A stretch of 64,000 nt of DNA. Origin: Polytrichum commune. Taxonomy: Eukaryota; Streptophyta; Polytrichopsida; Polytrichales; Polytrichaceae. The stretch is taken from NCBI GenBank assembly GCA_950295325.1, contig OX485806.1, positions 39,868,001-39,932,000 on the forward strand. Direction: 5' to 3'. Below, one piece after another: positions 26,101 through 39,108 of this stretch (the stretch's first letter is position 1; every line of letters begins with the position of its first letter). The position numbers and the translations under genes were made by a program. The notes beneath the pieces were generated by a model. It was given only the letters and a program-made list of their open reading frames with translations, ran no database searches and had not been told where the DNA came from.

Positions 26101-29100
26101 CCTCAACTTATGGTGCCCAAAATCTCCCCGGACATCGGAGTCGAGGGCCTAAAGTGCAACTAATTTTGAATGTGTAAGAGGCCCGATGCGTCCCAAATTC
26201 AATGGAAAAGTCCAACATCATGTGTCCAAGAATAACCTTTTTTTTTGGTTTGTTTTTCAATATTGACGCCTTGAGAATGCATGACATGTGAGAGTAAACG
26301 GGAGCATTTCCTTGCGTAAGTACTTCTCTATAAGAGCTTGTGGTCAACGTCCTTAAGCATTTCAAAATTCTGGATCTGTTAAGTTAAAACGACGTGTTTG
26401 TGCTAAGTTGGTCATAATCAATCTTGTAGTGGAGTATTGATTATGTATTTCTTTACTTAATTAGCATGCATCCAATGTTCTACCACACCTAACTATTTGT
26501 CATGTGAAAATGTAATGCATATGAAATGAAACATCATTTCGCTCACAAAGTTTGTTTTGGAAGTTCATTGCATTATGCCTCAATAGTCCTCACTAGACGG
26601 TTGTGAAATCTATGAGCATGGATTGAAAATCTACTATCATACTAGATCGTAAAGCCATCTAGTGGAAGAGTACCAATGGTAAGGAGATCCAATTCTCATA
26701 GTACATGAATCAAGTATACGGATTGGAATAATCTTGTCCTTGTATACTAGTTTGGACCTTCTCATCGCAAATGTTGTTTTCATAAAGAGAACAAACTTCC
26801 TGGACCAAATAATGTTACAAGGCTGCAAAACTTGGCAAAAACCAACCATTGTTTTCAGAATAGAACAAAGCAAGCTTCCTAAAGTGATAATGTTATGAAT
26901 TTACAAGACTTTTATAGAAGCCACTTGTCATTGTGTAGGAAGAAAAGGAAGCTTTTGGGTTGAATAATGTTATAGAGTTGTGAGAATTTGACATAAATCA
27001 ATTTGCGGGGTCGAATTTCATTGAGAGGGTGAACGTACTACCTATCCGGTCGGATGAATTAAAAGAAAGTTAGGTCCAATGTATATGTATAGCCAAAGCT
27101 TTTTGAGCAATTCGCGGTCACCTAGATCTAACCGAGGTTGAGTTAGCCAAGCCCACCTTTGACCACATTTAACCCCCTCGCATTTAAGTTAGCTTGTTTA
27201 TTTTGGTTAGGGTTTCAAATTTTACTTCCCGCAAAAGATTATTAGTGGAAACCCACTTTAGGGATAAGAAATATCTACCAAGTGGAGAGTCAAAGGCTCA
27301 TTTAAAAAAACAACCTTGCAAATTTATGTAGGTTGCATACGAGTTTATAATTCTCATAGGATTTTTTTTTAAGACTATGCATGGATTTGTTAATATGTGA
27401 TTTTTTTTTGAAAATTTCAAGAAATTTGACATGTTTTGAAATAGATTGTTTTTTTTTGAAAGTGTCATTTTTAGTCTCAACAACCTATACAACATACAAT
27501 GTGGTGGTGGTTCTGAACGTCACCCCACCATTTCCAACTATAACGAGAATAGTGGACATACTCGGTAAGGTGATAGGCTTGGAACCCAAGAGACCACATT
27601 AAAGTGCTTCACACTTCATCTGCATGGGTGCAACATGCAAGGACAGTAAGGGCCCAAACTAGTTGCATCCAAATGTACTTCTTGTTTATCCAACAAAAGC
27701 ACAATGACGTGGAGGGTGCTAACACAATCACTTTAGGTGTTCAACGTAGACGAAGGTTTTTCAGTTCTATGTTTCGTGAGTAATTGACATGGGATCCCAA
27801 TGCGCCAAAGTTTGGCTTGCATGACTTTTGTATGCAAAACTTATGATGGTTGAACTTTCATTGATAGATGACCCAAAACCAACATAGGGGCATGATAGTA
27901 ACCCTTTACTGTTCCCAAACGCATTCCAATGAACTCAAAACTTTCATACCACCTTTGATGTCAAGAGCAATTTAACCCACCATCGCCAACATATTTTGTG
28001 ATGGACCATGTGTATGCGTATACTAACTCAATAATGAAGAGTTGGGAAGAAAAGCCTCTTCGTTTCAACAAAATATGAGAAGATCCACTAGTTGCAAAGT
28101 TGAAGTTTTCAAGTTGAGGCAACCAATGAAATATTCAATTCTAAATTTGAATTATTGGATGGATGAAGAGGTTCAATAAATATATGTATATAGTTGAACA
28201 TTACCATCATCAATGTTGTGCAAGAGTTAGAATGTTAGTATTAGTGTGTTAATTATAGCACCATCTCTTCGAATAATGAATGTGTTGCATGTCATTTTCA
28301 GAAGATAAGTTGGCATTGAAATTCACTTCAAAGACCCCAAATTACTCTAGTAAGACACGTTTGGAGTAAATGAACCATAAGCTTAATGGGGCATGTTTCT
28401 AACAAGCATGGATTGAAAATACCTTATGAGGTGTACAAGATTTGCAAACCTATGGCCTCGATCCACCTGACCACGGTTAAGTTAGTTGGAATACCATCAA
28501 GATTTCAAGTTTCACTCCTCAAGAAGATTAGAACTCAAACCCATTTTAAAGAAGGGAAATTGTTACATATCGTACCCTCTCGTTCATCCAACGAAAACAC
28601 CATAAAATAGTATGATTGTCACATATCATCTCAACAAACACAACTTGACACCATAATGAGCTTAAAAATCCCAAAACATCTTTATTCTAATCAGTCCCAT
28701 TCGATACGAGCACAACCACAAACCTAGAGGTTTGTTTCTCGTGCCCCAATCACATCAAACTTTCCATCCAGTTCTAGTCGTGAATTGTTGGGGTTATGTT
28801 TAGAAATAGATGTTGGCCCATCACTTTTCACACTATTACAATTGGAGATGCCGATGGATGGAGTCTGAACTGGGCGGTGTGATCAGCCCCTCACGTGGTT
28901 GGTTGGATGAAGGTGCCTTGCATGCAACGATTCCTTCTTACTTTAACCCAATCCGGATGTGGATGAAGAGGCTCTAATCACATAAGAGTATGGGCTTACA
29001 AATCATTCCAAAAGAATCCTACTAAACTACACAAGATTATATATGATGTCATTTTCATATTGTCAAATCATCTACGAATATCAATGGAAAATGCACAACA

Positions 29101-31351
29101 TAGTTTGTCGAGTTTTCGCCTCCCTAGTGGATGAATTTACATAGACACCACGAATTCTTGACCAACTACTAGACTTAGGGTTGCTTCACACCATGGCCAA
29201 AAGTTGAGAAGCCGTCGATTTCCACCAATCAAGTTGCAAGAAACTAGGAATTCAGTCTCACAACCCTTCACAATAGAAGCCAAAGTCCAAAGGCCATTGC
29301 TCTCCAAAATGCCTACATGGTAGTAGTTTTTGACCAAGGCGACGGACTCTTGAAGGAATTTTGGGTTGGACATGAATGGAAACCCAAACTATGGTCGAGG
29401 AGCCGTTGATTTTTTTTTTTCAAAAAATAAAATAAAAAATTGACAAGATCTTGGCCGTTAGATTGGAGGGGTTGTTTTGGACAGGGAGTAAAGTGGGTTG
29501 TTGCTTCCTTAGATATGGGTTAAGACTTTGGGCTTGACCTTTGGAGGCTTCGCACTGTGCCCAGCTGAAGGCTCCAATTCCTATAAGTTATCAACTATTT
29601 TCAACCCATTTCTTTGGACTCTCAGCAAAGTCTAGCCATTCAATCCCACAACCTCTCAACTTGGACGGCCATAGTGTGAAGCGACCCTTATCCAATGCTC
29701 TTGGATTTCTTACAATCTACTTTTTAATTGTCATACCGTTGTTTAACAAACATTTGTCAAACACACATTCAAAATGTTGCGTTATTGAAGTTGAATACCG
29801 AAGTAAGATTTGACCAATTGAAGATTAAATTTGTGGTGATTATGATGACTCCACTACAATGAATGGGAATGGTACTAGTCTAGTGTAGGTCAAATTTGGA
29901 CACTATCATCTCCTGCCTCCATTGTCTACTACCTAACCTGTTACTTAAAGTTGTGTAAAGCCGAGCAATTTCTATTTTATGAAAGTCAACCACCCACCAA
30001 TAGACAAACTTGTTACAATCAACTTGATAAACCTTTCATATTTCATGCTAGCCATGCTTTTTTTCTATTTGTTATTCCATCTCCCCCACCGGGCCCCCGT
30101 CACTTCAATTATAAACAACGTGATGAAATGCTATAGCCTAGCATATACATCATGCTTTCAAAACTCAAGTTAAGGTACACGGGCTTATGCGGTCGATCTT
30201 CTCAATTTGAGAACTTGTGTTTTTGAGTGGAATATGGCAAACTTTGTAGTTAGAACGGACACCATAATGACATTTGTTGTGATACAATTGAACTTTTGTT
30301 TTAGATGCATCAACTTTTTGAGGTTTAAAGTCGTCAAATCTCATATAATGTTGGAAGACCAAAAAAACAAGTTAGTAGACTAATAGCGCCAAACCCGCAA
30401 CTTTGTTGACACTATTGAGATGGAACATGTGGTCGCTCACAAAGGAAACATGACTTTCACTCTGATCTCCCATAACTGTTACATTCCAAATTTTACTTTG
30501 AAACATGAAACAACAACATATAGGTTATGAGGTCTGAAATGACCCTAAACTACCGGGTGATAGTGGAGAGTTACCCATTTCCGAATGAAGTAGTTGGTGG
30601 TGCGATTCCCGCTGTGAAATCTTCTCTACTTGATGGAAAAAAGATAGCTATGTAGGTAGGAAGCCAAAAGCCCACCCACTGCAAGATAAGAAGTAAACCC
30701 CACCCTACACCAAGAAGATTCTTGAGCAGAATAAAACCAATGGACTCAAATTAATGTCGAATTGTTGGACGTTGGTTCTTTATTTAGTTATTTATTTATG
30801 TAGCTTATTATTGAATTACGTATTAGTTACGTTTTGAGACACTTAATCTTAGGAGCAGGTGTACTTGGGTACTAAAAGTACCGGGCCCCAAGAGAACCAT
30901 GGGATCCTAGCAATTCCCCCGTCATGGCAAAGGTGAGTAAAAGCTCAATTTTTGTTAGTACGCCATCATCAACCATTTTGGTATCCCGCAATACCTCCAC
31001 TAAATGAGGTTATGAGTATGGGGCACACTAATTGCAAAATACTCATGGTAGTTGTAGTACGTTACATATAATTTCAATGGGCCAAATTCATTTTGAATAC
31101 CCATATTGTATGTGATGTGACTATTGAGATCTTGTGGCTATGGATTCCTCTTTGCAATTGATTTTTCAATTTGTGCCCCCCCCCCATTTTTATTTTTATT
31201 TATTGTTAAAAAAAATTTCTCGTGGCTATGTTTTTATGTGCATTACTTTAGTTTCACCATAGTGTTCCAAATCAAGTGCCACAATGAATGACCAAGTTGA
31301 TACTATTCAATATGTGTTTGTTTTTTTTTTTGAGTTTTTTGGGTCATGAAC
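20116..31351. other. 11 kb of AT-rich DNA without recognisable genes
   Basis: I read through it and found only short unrecognised frames. Minor marks: a degenerate telomere-like run at 23433-23454; an isolated end of MITE family B at about 28552-28600; and an AATTGAGTTTGAG..CAATTGGTTCAAG motif at 25946-25990 that recurs near 43089, 56924 and 57560. Confidence 0.55.
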
Positions 31352-31354
31352 TTA

Positions 31355-31848
31355 GGGCCGCTTTACACACAACCAAGAGCCGTGACCATGAAAATCTAAG
31401 GGCCCTTGAAAATCATCCAATGGCCGTACCGTGGGACATAGAAATCCAATTTTTCAATTGATGGGGCCCTCACTCTTTGTGTGCAAAGTAAACATTGAAC
31501 ATGTTGAGAGACAACAAGATATGTTCAGGTTCAAGTCCCCACATGACAATATAATATTTCTAGGAGCCAATGGCAACTTAATTGAATGCCACAACCCCTA
31601 GTGGTGTGTTAGGTACAACTCTTTTTGATGGGTTTAATGCACTATTTGGTAGATCATGAAACTACATCCACTTGTTTCCATGTAGGACGCCATGTAGATT
31701 TTTAGCTGTTATAATTTCTTTGGTCCCTCGTGCCTTCAAGATCTTAGCATAAACTGAAGTTGAACCATCCCTTGCTTATTGACCAATCGCATAACTTAAT
31801 TTATATATCACAGGTCAAGAACCCTCAAGCTCTAGTGCAAAGTGGCCC
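31355..31848. mobile_element. 494-bp TTA-flanked TIR element (Harbinger/Tourist-like, family C)
   Basis: Left end GGGCCGCTTTACACAC and right end, read as its complement, GGGCCACTTTGCACT. TTA flanks both sides (31352-31354, 31849-31851), the classic 3-bp duplication of PIF/Harbinger transposons. There is no transposase reading frame, so it is non-autonomous. The left ~140 bp is homologous to 33530-33665. A B-box-like GGTTCAAGTCC occurs inside at about 31530. Confidence 0.7.
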
Positions 31849-31851
31849 TTA

Positions 31852-34800
31852 GAGTTTCCACGTTTCAACGAAGCTTGTATGCAAGTGAACATAAAGTAGT
31901 TGTTTTGAAAATTGGAACCCTTCGATTGTCCAAATTGTTGGGCACACAAGTATTGGGGAACGGTGTGATTGTGTTTCTAGTAGTTCTCGAATCAAATCCA
32001 AAGTATGTTCTCAAAATCACATACATAGAGGTGCATGATCTCGGTGACCACCGCGTAGTTGGATATGAGGGTGGGCCTTTAAAACACGTGGCCCACTCGG
32101 ATTCAACACTTTTTGTGTCCTCACATTTCGGTGTCCTTGAGGAGTACCAACATGACATCAACATTCAATCTTCGTTTGCTTGTTTGCAAATAACCTACAC
32201 CCTCATGAGTGAGATTAGAGATACGTTGCGAGCCATGAAATTGAAACACGTGCAAAAACCTCGATAAATCAACCACCCACAACGTAAACCACTTTGCTTG
32301 GTAGCATAGCAAAGTGAAGGGGATTGAGCTCATCGAGAACGGACATAGCAAGAAACTTCGTGATGGTGTTTGACGATGTAATTAGGGTCCAAGTGAAACT
32401 GGACAACACAATTTGTCTAAATCTAATGATGAATACGATAGTATTATCTTTTGAAAAAAGAAGAAGAAAAATGGACGTTAGTGATTATTACCGACGTGAA
32501 TTTGAGCATGTTGGGCTTACGTTGTTCAAGAGTCCCCTACTATAATGTAAGGTTTTACTGCCTACCTTGCTGTAGGTGGGCCATGTTTGGTCTAAAGAGA
32601 AGAGTACGTGAATTAGGTAGGTGATTATTCCCTAAGGAGGTAAATTCATAGTTTGTTTGGCTTCAAGTTTTATGTTGTTTAGGACAAGGTATGTGAGGGC
32701 GTTTAAAAACAACGCAGTGTATGTTTTTCATGGGTTTCTTTTTAATATAGTTTAAAATTATGTAAGGCATGGGTATTTTTTGCATCATTGATACGTGTAC
32801 GTTGCATAAAAACTTGTTTGAGACAATAACGGGGAGAATTGACTACTGGCTATGGATCAACCGGTTCGCTTTCCCAAATTACTTGTTGAAAATCAAAACT
32901 TCAAGAAATTAACCAAATCATATTTGGGTACAAAAAAATAACTATTTCAAGTTTTAAAAGGAGTAACCAAAGCATTTCAATGAATAACCAAAACACATCA
33001 ATGAATAATTGGTTGATGATAAAGAAATATGGATAGCAATTGAGTTGGCTCAAATTTCTCTGTGTTCATTGGTTCGGGGAGGACAAACTATAAGCATATA
33101 ATGGCAACCTCGATCATATTCACACTTTAACAAACACATACATCTTAAAAAAAAATTGGTCAATGCGAAGTAATGGAGTCCATATCCAAGGTTAGTTTTG
33201 GCACTTTTGATTTTCTAACCCGCCCATGGACCTTCATGTAGACAAATTTACCATATCCAACATTCATGGATAAACTCAAGTTTGTTTAGCACCTAGTTAC
33301 GTGACCAAAGGACCCGTTCGCATGTTTCCATCCGGAAACCAAAGTGCAAATTTCTCATTGGGAGAGGAATGCAAATTTCAACGTTTCCGCGGTGAGATGT
33401 TTTGGGATGCATTTTCCGAGGTTGAAAACGAGCCTCGATTGCGGTTGGGGTGACCAAAGATAAAGTCAAGAATCTTGATTTACTTGGTCTTGGGAGCTTT
33501 TAGTATGGCTTTCTCGAAGGAGACCTAGGGCCACTTTACACTATGGCCAAAAGAGATGTGACCATGACATTGCAAAAGGCCCTCCGAACTTATCAAGAAG
33601 GCCGTACCATGAACGATTGGAAATTGTTTTTTTATGTGGTCACGGGCCTTCAAGTGTAGTGTACGTACATACTCACATGGTCCGGATCTCAATCAAAGCC
33701 TATCTCGTCACCACCATGTGGGCCTTCAACACGATTGGTTGTAATAAATCGAGGGTTGTGACATTTTAAAGCGTCTTGGTCTACCAATTTTGTGGTAGAC
33801 CCATCTCTTTGAGGCAAACTTCACGCAAAATCGTATAGATCTCGAAACATTACCCGATGCGTGCCATGTAGGACCTTCACGTATGTCTTTTTTATCCATT
33901 CAAATTTCCTTGGTCCTTAATCCCCAAAGCTTGAAAAGGATTTTTTTATGCATGGGCAACCACCTATGCCATAACAAACAAGTGTACATGTTTATAATAT
34001 TTATAATTAAGACACATGAATGGTTAAATTTGTTTATGGACAATATTCGACTCAAGATTATCACCCATATGGTCACATCCACCGTTAGAGGCATATGTTT
34101 TTTTTATTAAGTTGCTCAATCAAGAGGATTTTTTCAAAAAATTTACTTTTTATAAGGCGTGGAGAGATTCATGCATGACAAACCTTTAGGATTTATAATT
34201 TGAAAAAAAAGTATAAAAAGTCAATGGTAGTGGCTTGGTAGTAGCTTGGTTGTGGCTCCATGAGTGGAGATGCTTTGAGGTAGCCAACTCATTCCCAACC
34301 ACCACCCCATTTTCGCAGCTTAGGGCAACCTAATTTTGTGCAACACAATATTAATCTTTGATCATCGCATACATGTCACGGTCAAAATCCAACTCAACCA
34401 AATGTCAATGGCCAAATTGACAAGTAGCTTTAGACTGCAAGCATATTCAGAACACACAAATTATTGATTACAAGGAACCAAAGGGCCTCAACTTTCTAAG
34501 CGATCGGTGATTGGAAAAAGAGGGCAACCTATATCACAATTCCAAGAGGAAAAGAATACTCACTCATAAAATTTCACAGTCATTTGCTTGCTGCAAACAA
34601 ACATCACGATAAAACAAGAATCGCTTCTTATTTTGATTTCTCCACATGAGAATTTGTTCCTCTATGGTCGGACCTAATCCGCAAAATATGCTAAATTGCT
34701 TAACCGATCGGAAACGGGTGGGCTCCCAAGCGTGCCGGTCTCGAGAGCGTTTCCACGAATGAGAGATTTTGGTATTCCGATGGTCACGTGGGCCTCGAAG

Positions 34801-35040
34801 CCTTAGTGGTAAAGTGGCCTGAACAGCTTGGATTTTACGCAAAAGCTTGGGTGGCCACAACAAAGGCCACTATCGAAGCCTGGCTGGGGCTTGAGGGGGA
34901 GGGGGGGGGGGGTGTCAGTGGGCCCTCCCACTTTGGACAGGCGGAAGGCTGGCCAGCATAATAACTCCGACTTTTATTATATCGTTTCCAATGTGTTTTG
35001 GCGTGCCCCGAAAAATGTAGGCCCGTTTCCACCCTGACCC
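31852..35040. other. No gene seen; one fragment of family C
   Basis: The frame at 31842-32267 overlaps the end of the preceding element and resembles nothing I know. At 33530-33665 is a fragment of family C (GGGCCACTTTACAC, then GGCCGTACCATGAACG). A complementary end-like sequence, GTAAAGTGGCC at about 34810, may close a longer ~1.28 kb copy, but I could not confirm a target duplication. Confidence 0.5.
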
Positions 35041-35050
35041 CATTGAGTGC

Positions 35051-35060
35051 CTATAAATAG
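35051..35060 (+). promoter_or_regulatory. Candidate TATA box without an identified gene
   Basis: CTATAAATAG is followed about 30 bp later by a pyrimidine-rich CTCCTCCTCC start-like tract. It is a good core-promoter match, but the first downstream ATG (35104) stops after four codons, and no gene or LTR was identified. Confidence 0.3.
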
Positions 35061-35435
35061 AGCCCAATGATGTTAACTACTCCTCCTCCTCCTACTACTA
35101 CTATGACCATTGTGTGACCGCTAGAGCCGAGGAGGGGGAAATCGGGGTCCAAGAACTTGTTCGTTGCGGTCTCATAGAGCCGGTCAAAGTTGGCTTTGAC
35201 CGGTGGGGTTTTGGGGGGGGGGGGGGTGTGGTGGTGGTGGTGGTGGTGGTGGTTATGTTCCCACTCGGGTATTATAAGGTCATACCATTACATACGTAAT
35301 GCTCCCTTCCCACCTGACTTTAGCTGAGACTAAAAATTGGTTCTAACACTCAGGTCTTCACACCATCGACATTATCTAGTGTTGAGCCTAGTTGGCAAAT
35401 GATGTGGCATGGCTTACAAGTGGAGGTTTTAAGTC

Positions 35436-35465
35436 TCAGGCACCGACCCTTCCGTCGGTGCCTGA
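35436..35465. repeat. Perfect 12-bp hairpin
   Basis: TCAGGCACCGAC, a six-base loop, then GTCGGTGCCTGA. The stem is GC-rich and perfect, but flanking pairing does not extend it, so it is too short for a microRNA precursor. It may be the centre of an unrecognised fold-back element. Confidence 0.85.
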
Positions 35466-35804
35466 ACGGGAGGTAGGAATGTAGGACCTTTAAAAGTGTC
35501 GCCTCCCGCCCTTGTGATTGGTTGGGCACGAGGAGATCCATTAACAAAAACCGATGGTAGGATAGATGAGTAGTAAGGGATTTTGGGGATGGGACACAAA
35601 CTACCCAACATTCATTGCTTGGTAGAGAAAACCATGGACGTGTGTGAAAGCTACTTAACTAAAACCTACTCGAAAATCTCTGGAGCAAGTTCTTGTAGGT
35701 GCATTGGGATAGCCGGATGCCTCCGCTATAACCGAGGGAGCTTTACCCGCTTTTTAAAGAAATACTTTGGTTATTTGGTAAAGTCATGTGGGGAGGGGGC
35801 ATAA

Positions 35805-36363
35805 GGGTTGGTCTACACCTTGGACCATGAAGTCGGACCATGGAAGATGGGCCTTTTTCCATGGTCCGATTTTGTGGTCCAACTTCCGTGGTTTGTTTTT
35901 CTTAAAGGAATAGTGTACAAAGTTTTGGGCCCCTCACTGGTTGTAAACCGAATGTGGACCAAGAGTAAGTTTGTTGGTTTTTTTAATGTATGTCCAAGAA
36001 AGGGTGATTTTGAAGGAAAGAAAGAAAAAAGGTTCATGTTTGACCAATCTCTTGTCTTCTCTTGTCTTTGTTTACTCTTCTCCTGAAAATATCACAGTGA
36101 AAATTTATTATGACAACAACTCTTTGTCATTCTCCCCCCCCCCTTCCCCGCTCTTTTGCCTCTCCCACCGCAAAACATGTTGGACCATGTCGGTGGATAA
36201 TGTAGGCCTTCAAATGCGTCTTTTGGGGATCTCGAACACCATGGTCACTCTGACATTTTTTTCCTTGGTGTAGACCGAAGTGGTCCTGGGGCAAGCTCAA
36301 TAGCCAACCACATATTTTACAGAGCCTTGGGACGACTTCATGGTCCATGGTGTAAACAACCCC
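35805..36363 (-). mobile_element. PIF/Harbinger-type MITE family D, copy 1 (559 bp, TSD TAA)
   Basis: Ends: GGGTTGGTCTACACC on the left and GGTGTAAACAACCCC on the right, flanked by TAA at 35802-35804 and 36364-36366. Inverted in orientation relative to copies at 46632-47195 and 60040-60625. Shared interior blocks include a GTCGGTGGATAATGTAGGCC-like stretch and an AGAGCGGGG/CTCTTTTGCCTCTC stretch. No transposase frame. A C homopolymer lies at about 36134-36143. Confidence 0.87.
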
Positions 36364-36904
36364 TAACCACCTAGATGACAATCTTTTTCCAAAGAAAGAG
36401 GTTGCAATTATACAACTACGGTGAATGATAGTTGTTTATTGAAAACCATGTATCGCACAACATGAGTGTTTTTCATAAACGGGTAATCTTGGAATTGAAG
36501 GAGAACTTCCGTGCGTGGTAATTGGTCCCACAATACCAACCAAAGAGTTGAGTGATGTTATGGTAGATAAGTTTTAAATGGGTGCTCTGTTTTTCCAACT
36601 ACCCCATTTCTCCTAAGGAGATGAAACATACAATATTAGTTTGAGATGGTCAACAATCCAAATGGAAGCTATACCCACTTTTCTCATCATGTTCGGAGCT
36701 CATATGAATATCTTATTCATTGTCAAAGTGAAGATTCTTGTTCTCATTAAATGGTCACATAATCCTCCCCCCCATTACATTCATTATTGAGCCTTGAATG
36801 GATATATCATATTTTTAGCACTCATTTCAATCCCTTCTCGACACATGTCTTTTTGGTATTTGTTCTTGGAGCCAAACACATAACACTCAAATTTAGGTGT
36901 ATGG

Positions 36905-37330
36905 TTAAGAGAATGACTGTATTAAACATGTATGCCTTGTGGTATGCGGTCCGATTGTGGGCACTTCTAACTCCACAAACAAAATTGATTGTTGGATCAA
37001 CTTGGGAGTTGTTTCAACCAGTTGGTAATTGCGAATCACAAAGATTGTCTTTTCAAGTTTCATAACCATGGGAGTCGATACGCAACAATCAAGTTGGCTT
37101 TGACAAAAGGGATGGAGCAAGAATTTCGGATTGACATCGATTTCATTTACCACTTATGTAAAAGTTAAAGTATGTGGCCCTGCTGTGGGCACTTCCAACT
37201 CCACATACAATTTTGACTGTTGGATGAACTTGGTAGTTGATTTCAACTAATTAGCAATTGCCGAATAATGAAGAGTGTCATTTCAAGAGCTTTCATGATC
37301 ATTAGAGTTGGGATGCAACAATCATAGGTG
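36905..37330 (+). repeat. Direct repeat, two copies ~233 bp apart (family E)
   Basis: Blocks TGTGGGCACTTC.AACTCCACA, GTTGGAT.AACTTGG.AGTTG and TTTCAACCAGTTGGTAATTG (ATTTCAACTAATTAGCAATTG) occur in order at about 36954-37060 and 37187-37275. Related single copies lie near 62328 and 62710. Unknown element. Confidence 0.7.
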
Positions 37331-38611
37331 ATCAAAGCCAATCTCTCTTTCTTTAAGTGACCACATTAGGCTCGAACCTAAAAGGATGTCTAACTTTTGA
37401 GAACATAGTCTAATCTTTTGTCTTTTTGATGATCATTCTTGACAAGCCCTACTAGTCATATAGAGGTGTCTGGATAAGAAGACTGACCACACAAGGCCCA
37501 CCTACCTTATGTACTAAATATGTACATTTTTCAATCCATATAAGATATAGATAGTCGAGCATACTTAATACATTTTTACACCATCCATGCCTAGTGCATA
37601 CCTTGCAAGGGCCTTCATACATATGTAAGATTACTCTACTATCAATATGGTGGTAAGATGGTACCGATCCAAAGATTGACTTGCATAAAGACAAATAATT
37701 TCATTTTGTAATAATTATCAAGTGTCGATGCTTGATTGGTATTGGAATTTTAATGTATGTCATGTAGGGCTTTTTTGAAGCCACGGTGATGTTGTGACAT
37801 GACACCATACATCAACCTACATACTAGTCCAACATTGTGTGGGGAAAAACGTTTTGACTTTGTAAACATCTCGTAACTTTATTAAGCAATTGTTGTACTT
37901 GGGATGTTGGGTGCTCAATCTGAATTTGAATGTCCATATGCATGATGTTGCATCCCATGATTATATTCCCATGACCCACAAAGTGAACGCACATTGCTTG
38001 ATAATGTTATCCTCCCCTCTTCGTGAAACTAGTGTTTTCAATTAGTGTGCATTACCATTTGGAGCTATTCAATGCTATAGCTTTTGCCAAAAATGTAATG
38101 CTCTACGAGGACAACACTAATAGATAGTAGCTACTTTAGAGAACATTATGAAGCTTTAGTGGTAAAAATAGTTGAATATGTTTATTGTAAGAAATCATAA
38201 CATCATGTGCTTCCGAATGGTAATCCACATTGTTGAAATGGGCCTCAATTTATGACATTTACGATGTGAGGGAGGCACATAACTTGACTAAGTAGCTACA
38301 TGATGGTCACGTTCCAAAGACAAAGATTGCAATTGAAATACAAAGATAATATAATGTTGCTTGTGGAGAAGTTTACAACAAACAACCCGAGTGTTCTCCA
38401 TATATGGAGAATCCTAGAATTAAAGGACAATGATGTTCCTATGATACCTAGTTCCACGGAATGCGACCAAGGAGTTGTGTAATGTTATGCAAAAAAATTT
38501 CCCTCCCCATTTTTTTGCTGGTTCAAGTGAATTGGGTCCCCCTAGATGAAATTGGGGTCTTTGGCCCCCACAATTCTCAAACTTTGCAACTATTCTCCCC
38601 ATAATATACAT
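37331..38611. other. No gene or recognisable repeat seen
   Basis: AT-rich, short unrecognised frames only. Confidence 0.55.
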
Positions 38612-38658
38612 CTATGGTATTTAGTATCACTTACTATTGAGATTTACGTAGTGCTATA
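38612..38658 (+). repeat. Solitary arm of the 17487-17695 inverted-repeat family
   Basis: Carries GTATTTAGTATCACTTACTA and GTAGTGCTATA, matching the left arm at 17487-17536. No opposing arm was found nearby. It abuts the retrotransposon remnant that follows. Confidence 0.7.
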
Positions 38659-38667
38659 ACTTCAAGG

Positions 38668-39108
38668 CAGTGGCAGTGAATGAACGGTGTGGGCAAGTTT
38701 CAATGGAGAACATGTTCTTCAATTGCCCGTTGGCTCAATAAGTGTGGCACTATGTGTCTAATGTTAGTTGGCAATTATTTGCTAAAAGAGGTAACTTTGG
38801 TCCTTGGATTTATTTTCAATGACGCAATGCCTCTTTGATCAACCTCTCAACAAATCATTGAAACCTTTGAAACGCATGTAGTTCTCTTGAGGAGTGGTTT
38901 CCCATGGATTATATGGCGTCAATTGAATGATTTGGTTTTCAATGCTATGTAATGGCCAATGGAGAAATCACACCATGTTGTGTGGGATTCATTGCTTGAC
39001 TTTGGTAGACTTGAATGGCAATGGTTTCTCATTGACTTGGAAAGAGCTCCGGATGTCACTTATCAAAATTTGACTTGGTTTGGTGTGTCAGAGGTGTTAT
39101 TGTTACTT
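38668..39108 (+). pseudogene. Decayed non-LTR retrotransposon (LINE) ORF2 tail, zf-RVT-like region
   Basis: At 38703-38748 the translation MENMFFNCPLAQ, stop, VW matches the hallmark E..xHxFFxCPxAQxVW of the reverse-transcriptase zinc-binding domain (zf-RVT) found near the C-terminus of plant LINE polyproteins. After a frame change, 38881-39093 reads LLRSGFPWIIWRQLNDLVFN, then a stop (38950-38952), then EKSHHVVWDSLLDFGRLEW, the usual downstream part of the same region. Several stops and a frameshift make it dead. No reverse transcriptase or endonuclease domain was found upstream, so it is 5'-truncated, as LINE copies usually are. Confidence 0.65.

Noticed and set aside
31842-32267. 141-codon plus-strand open frame
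   Set aside because: Its start lies within the end of the TTA-flanked element and the translation resembles nothing known to me.
35436-35465. MicroRNA precursor
   Set aside because: The stem is 12 bp and does not extend into the flanks.
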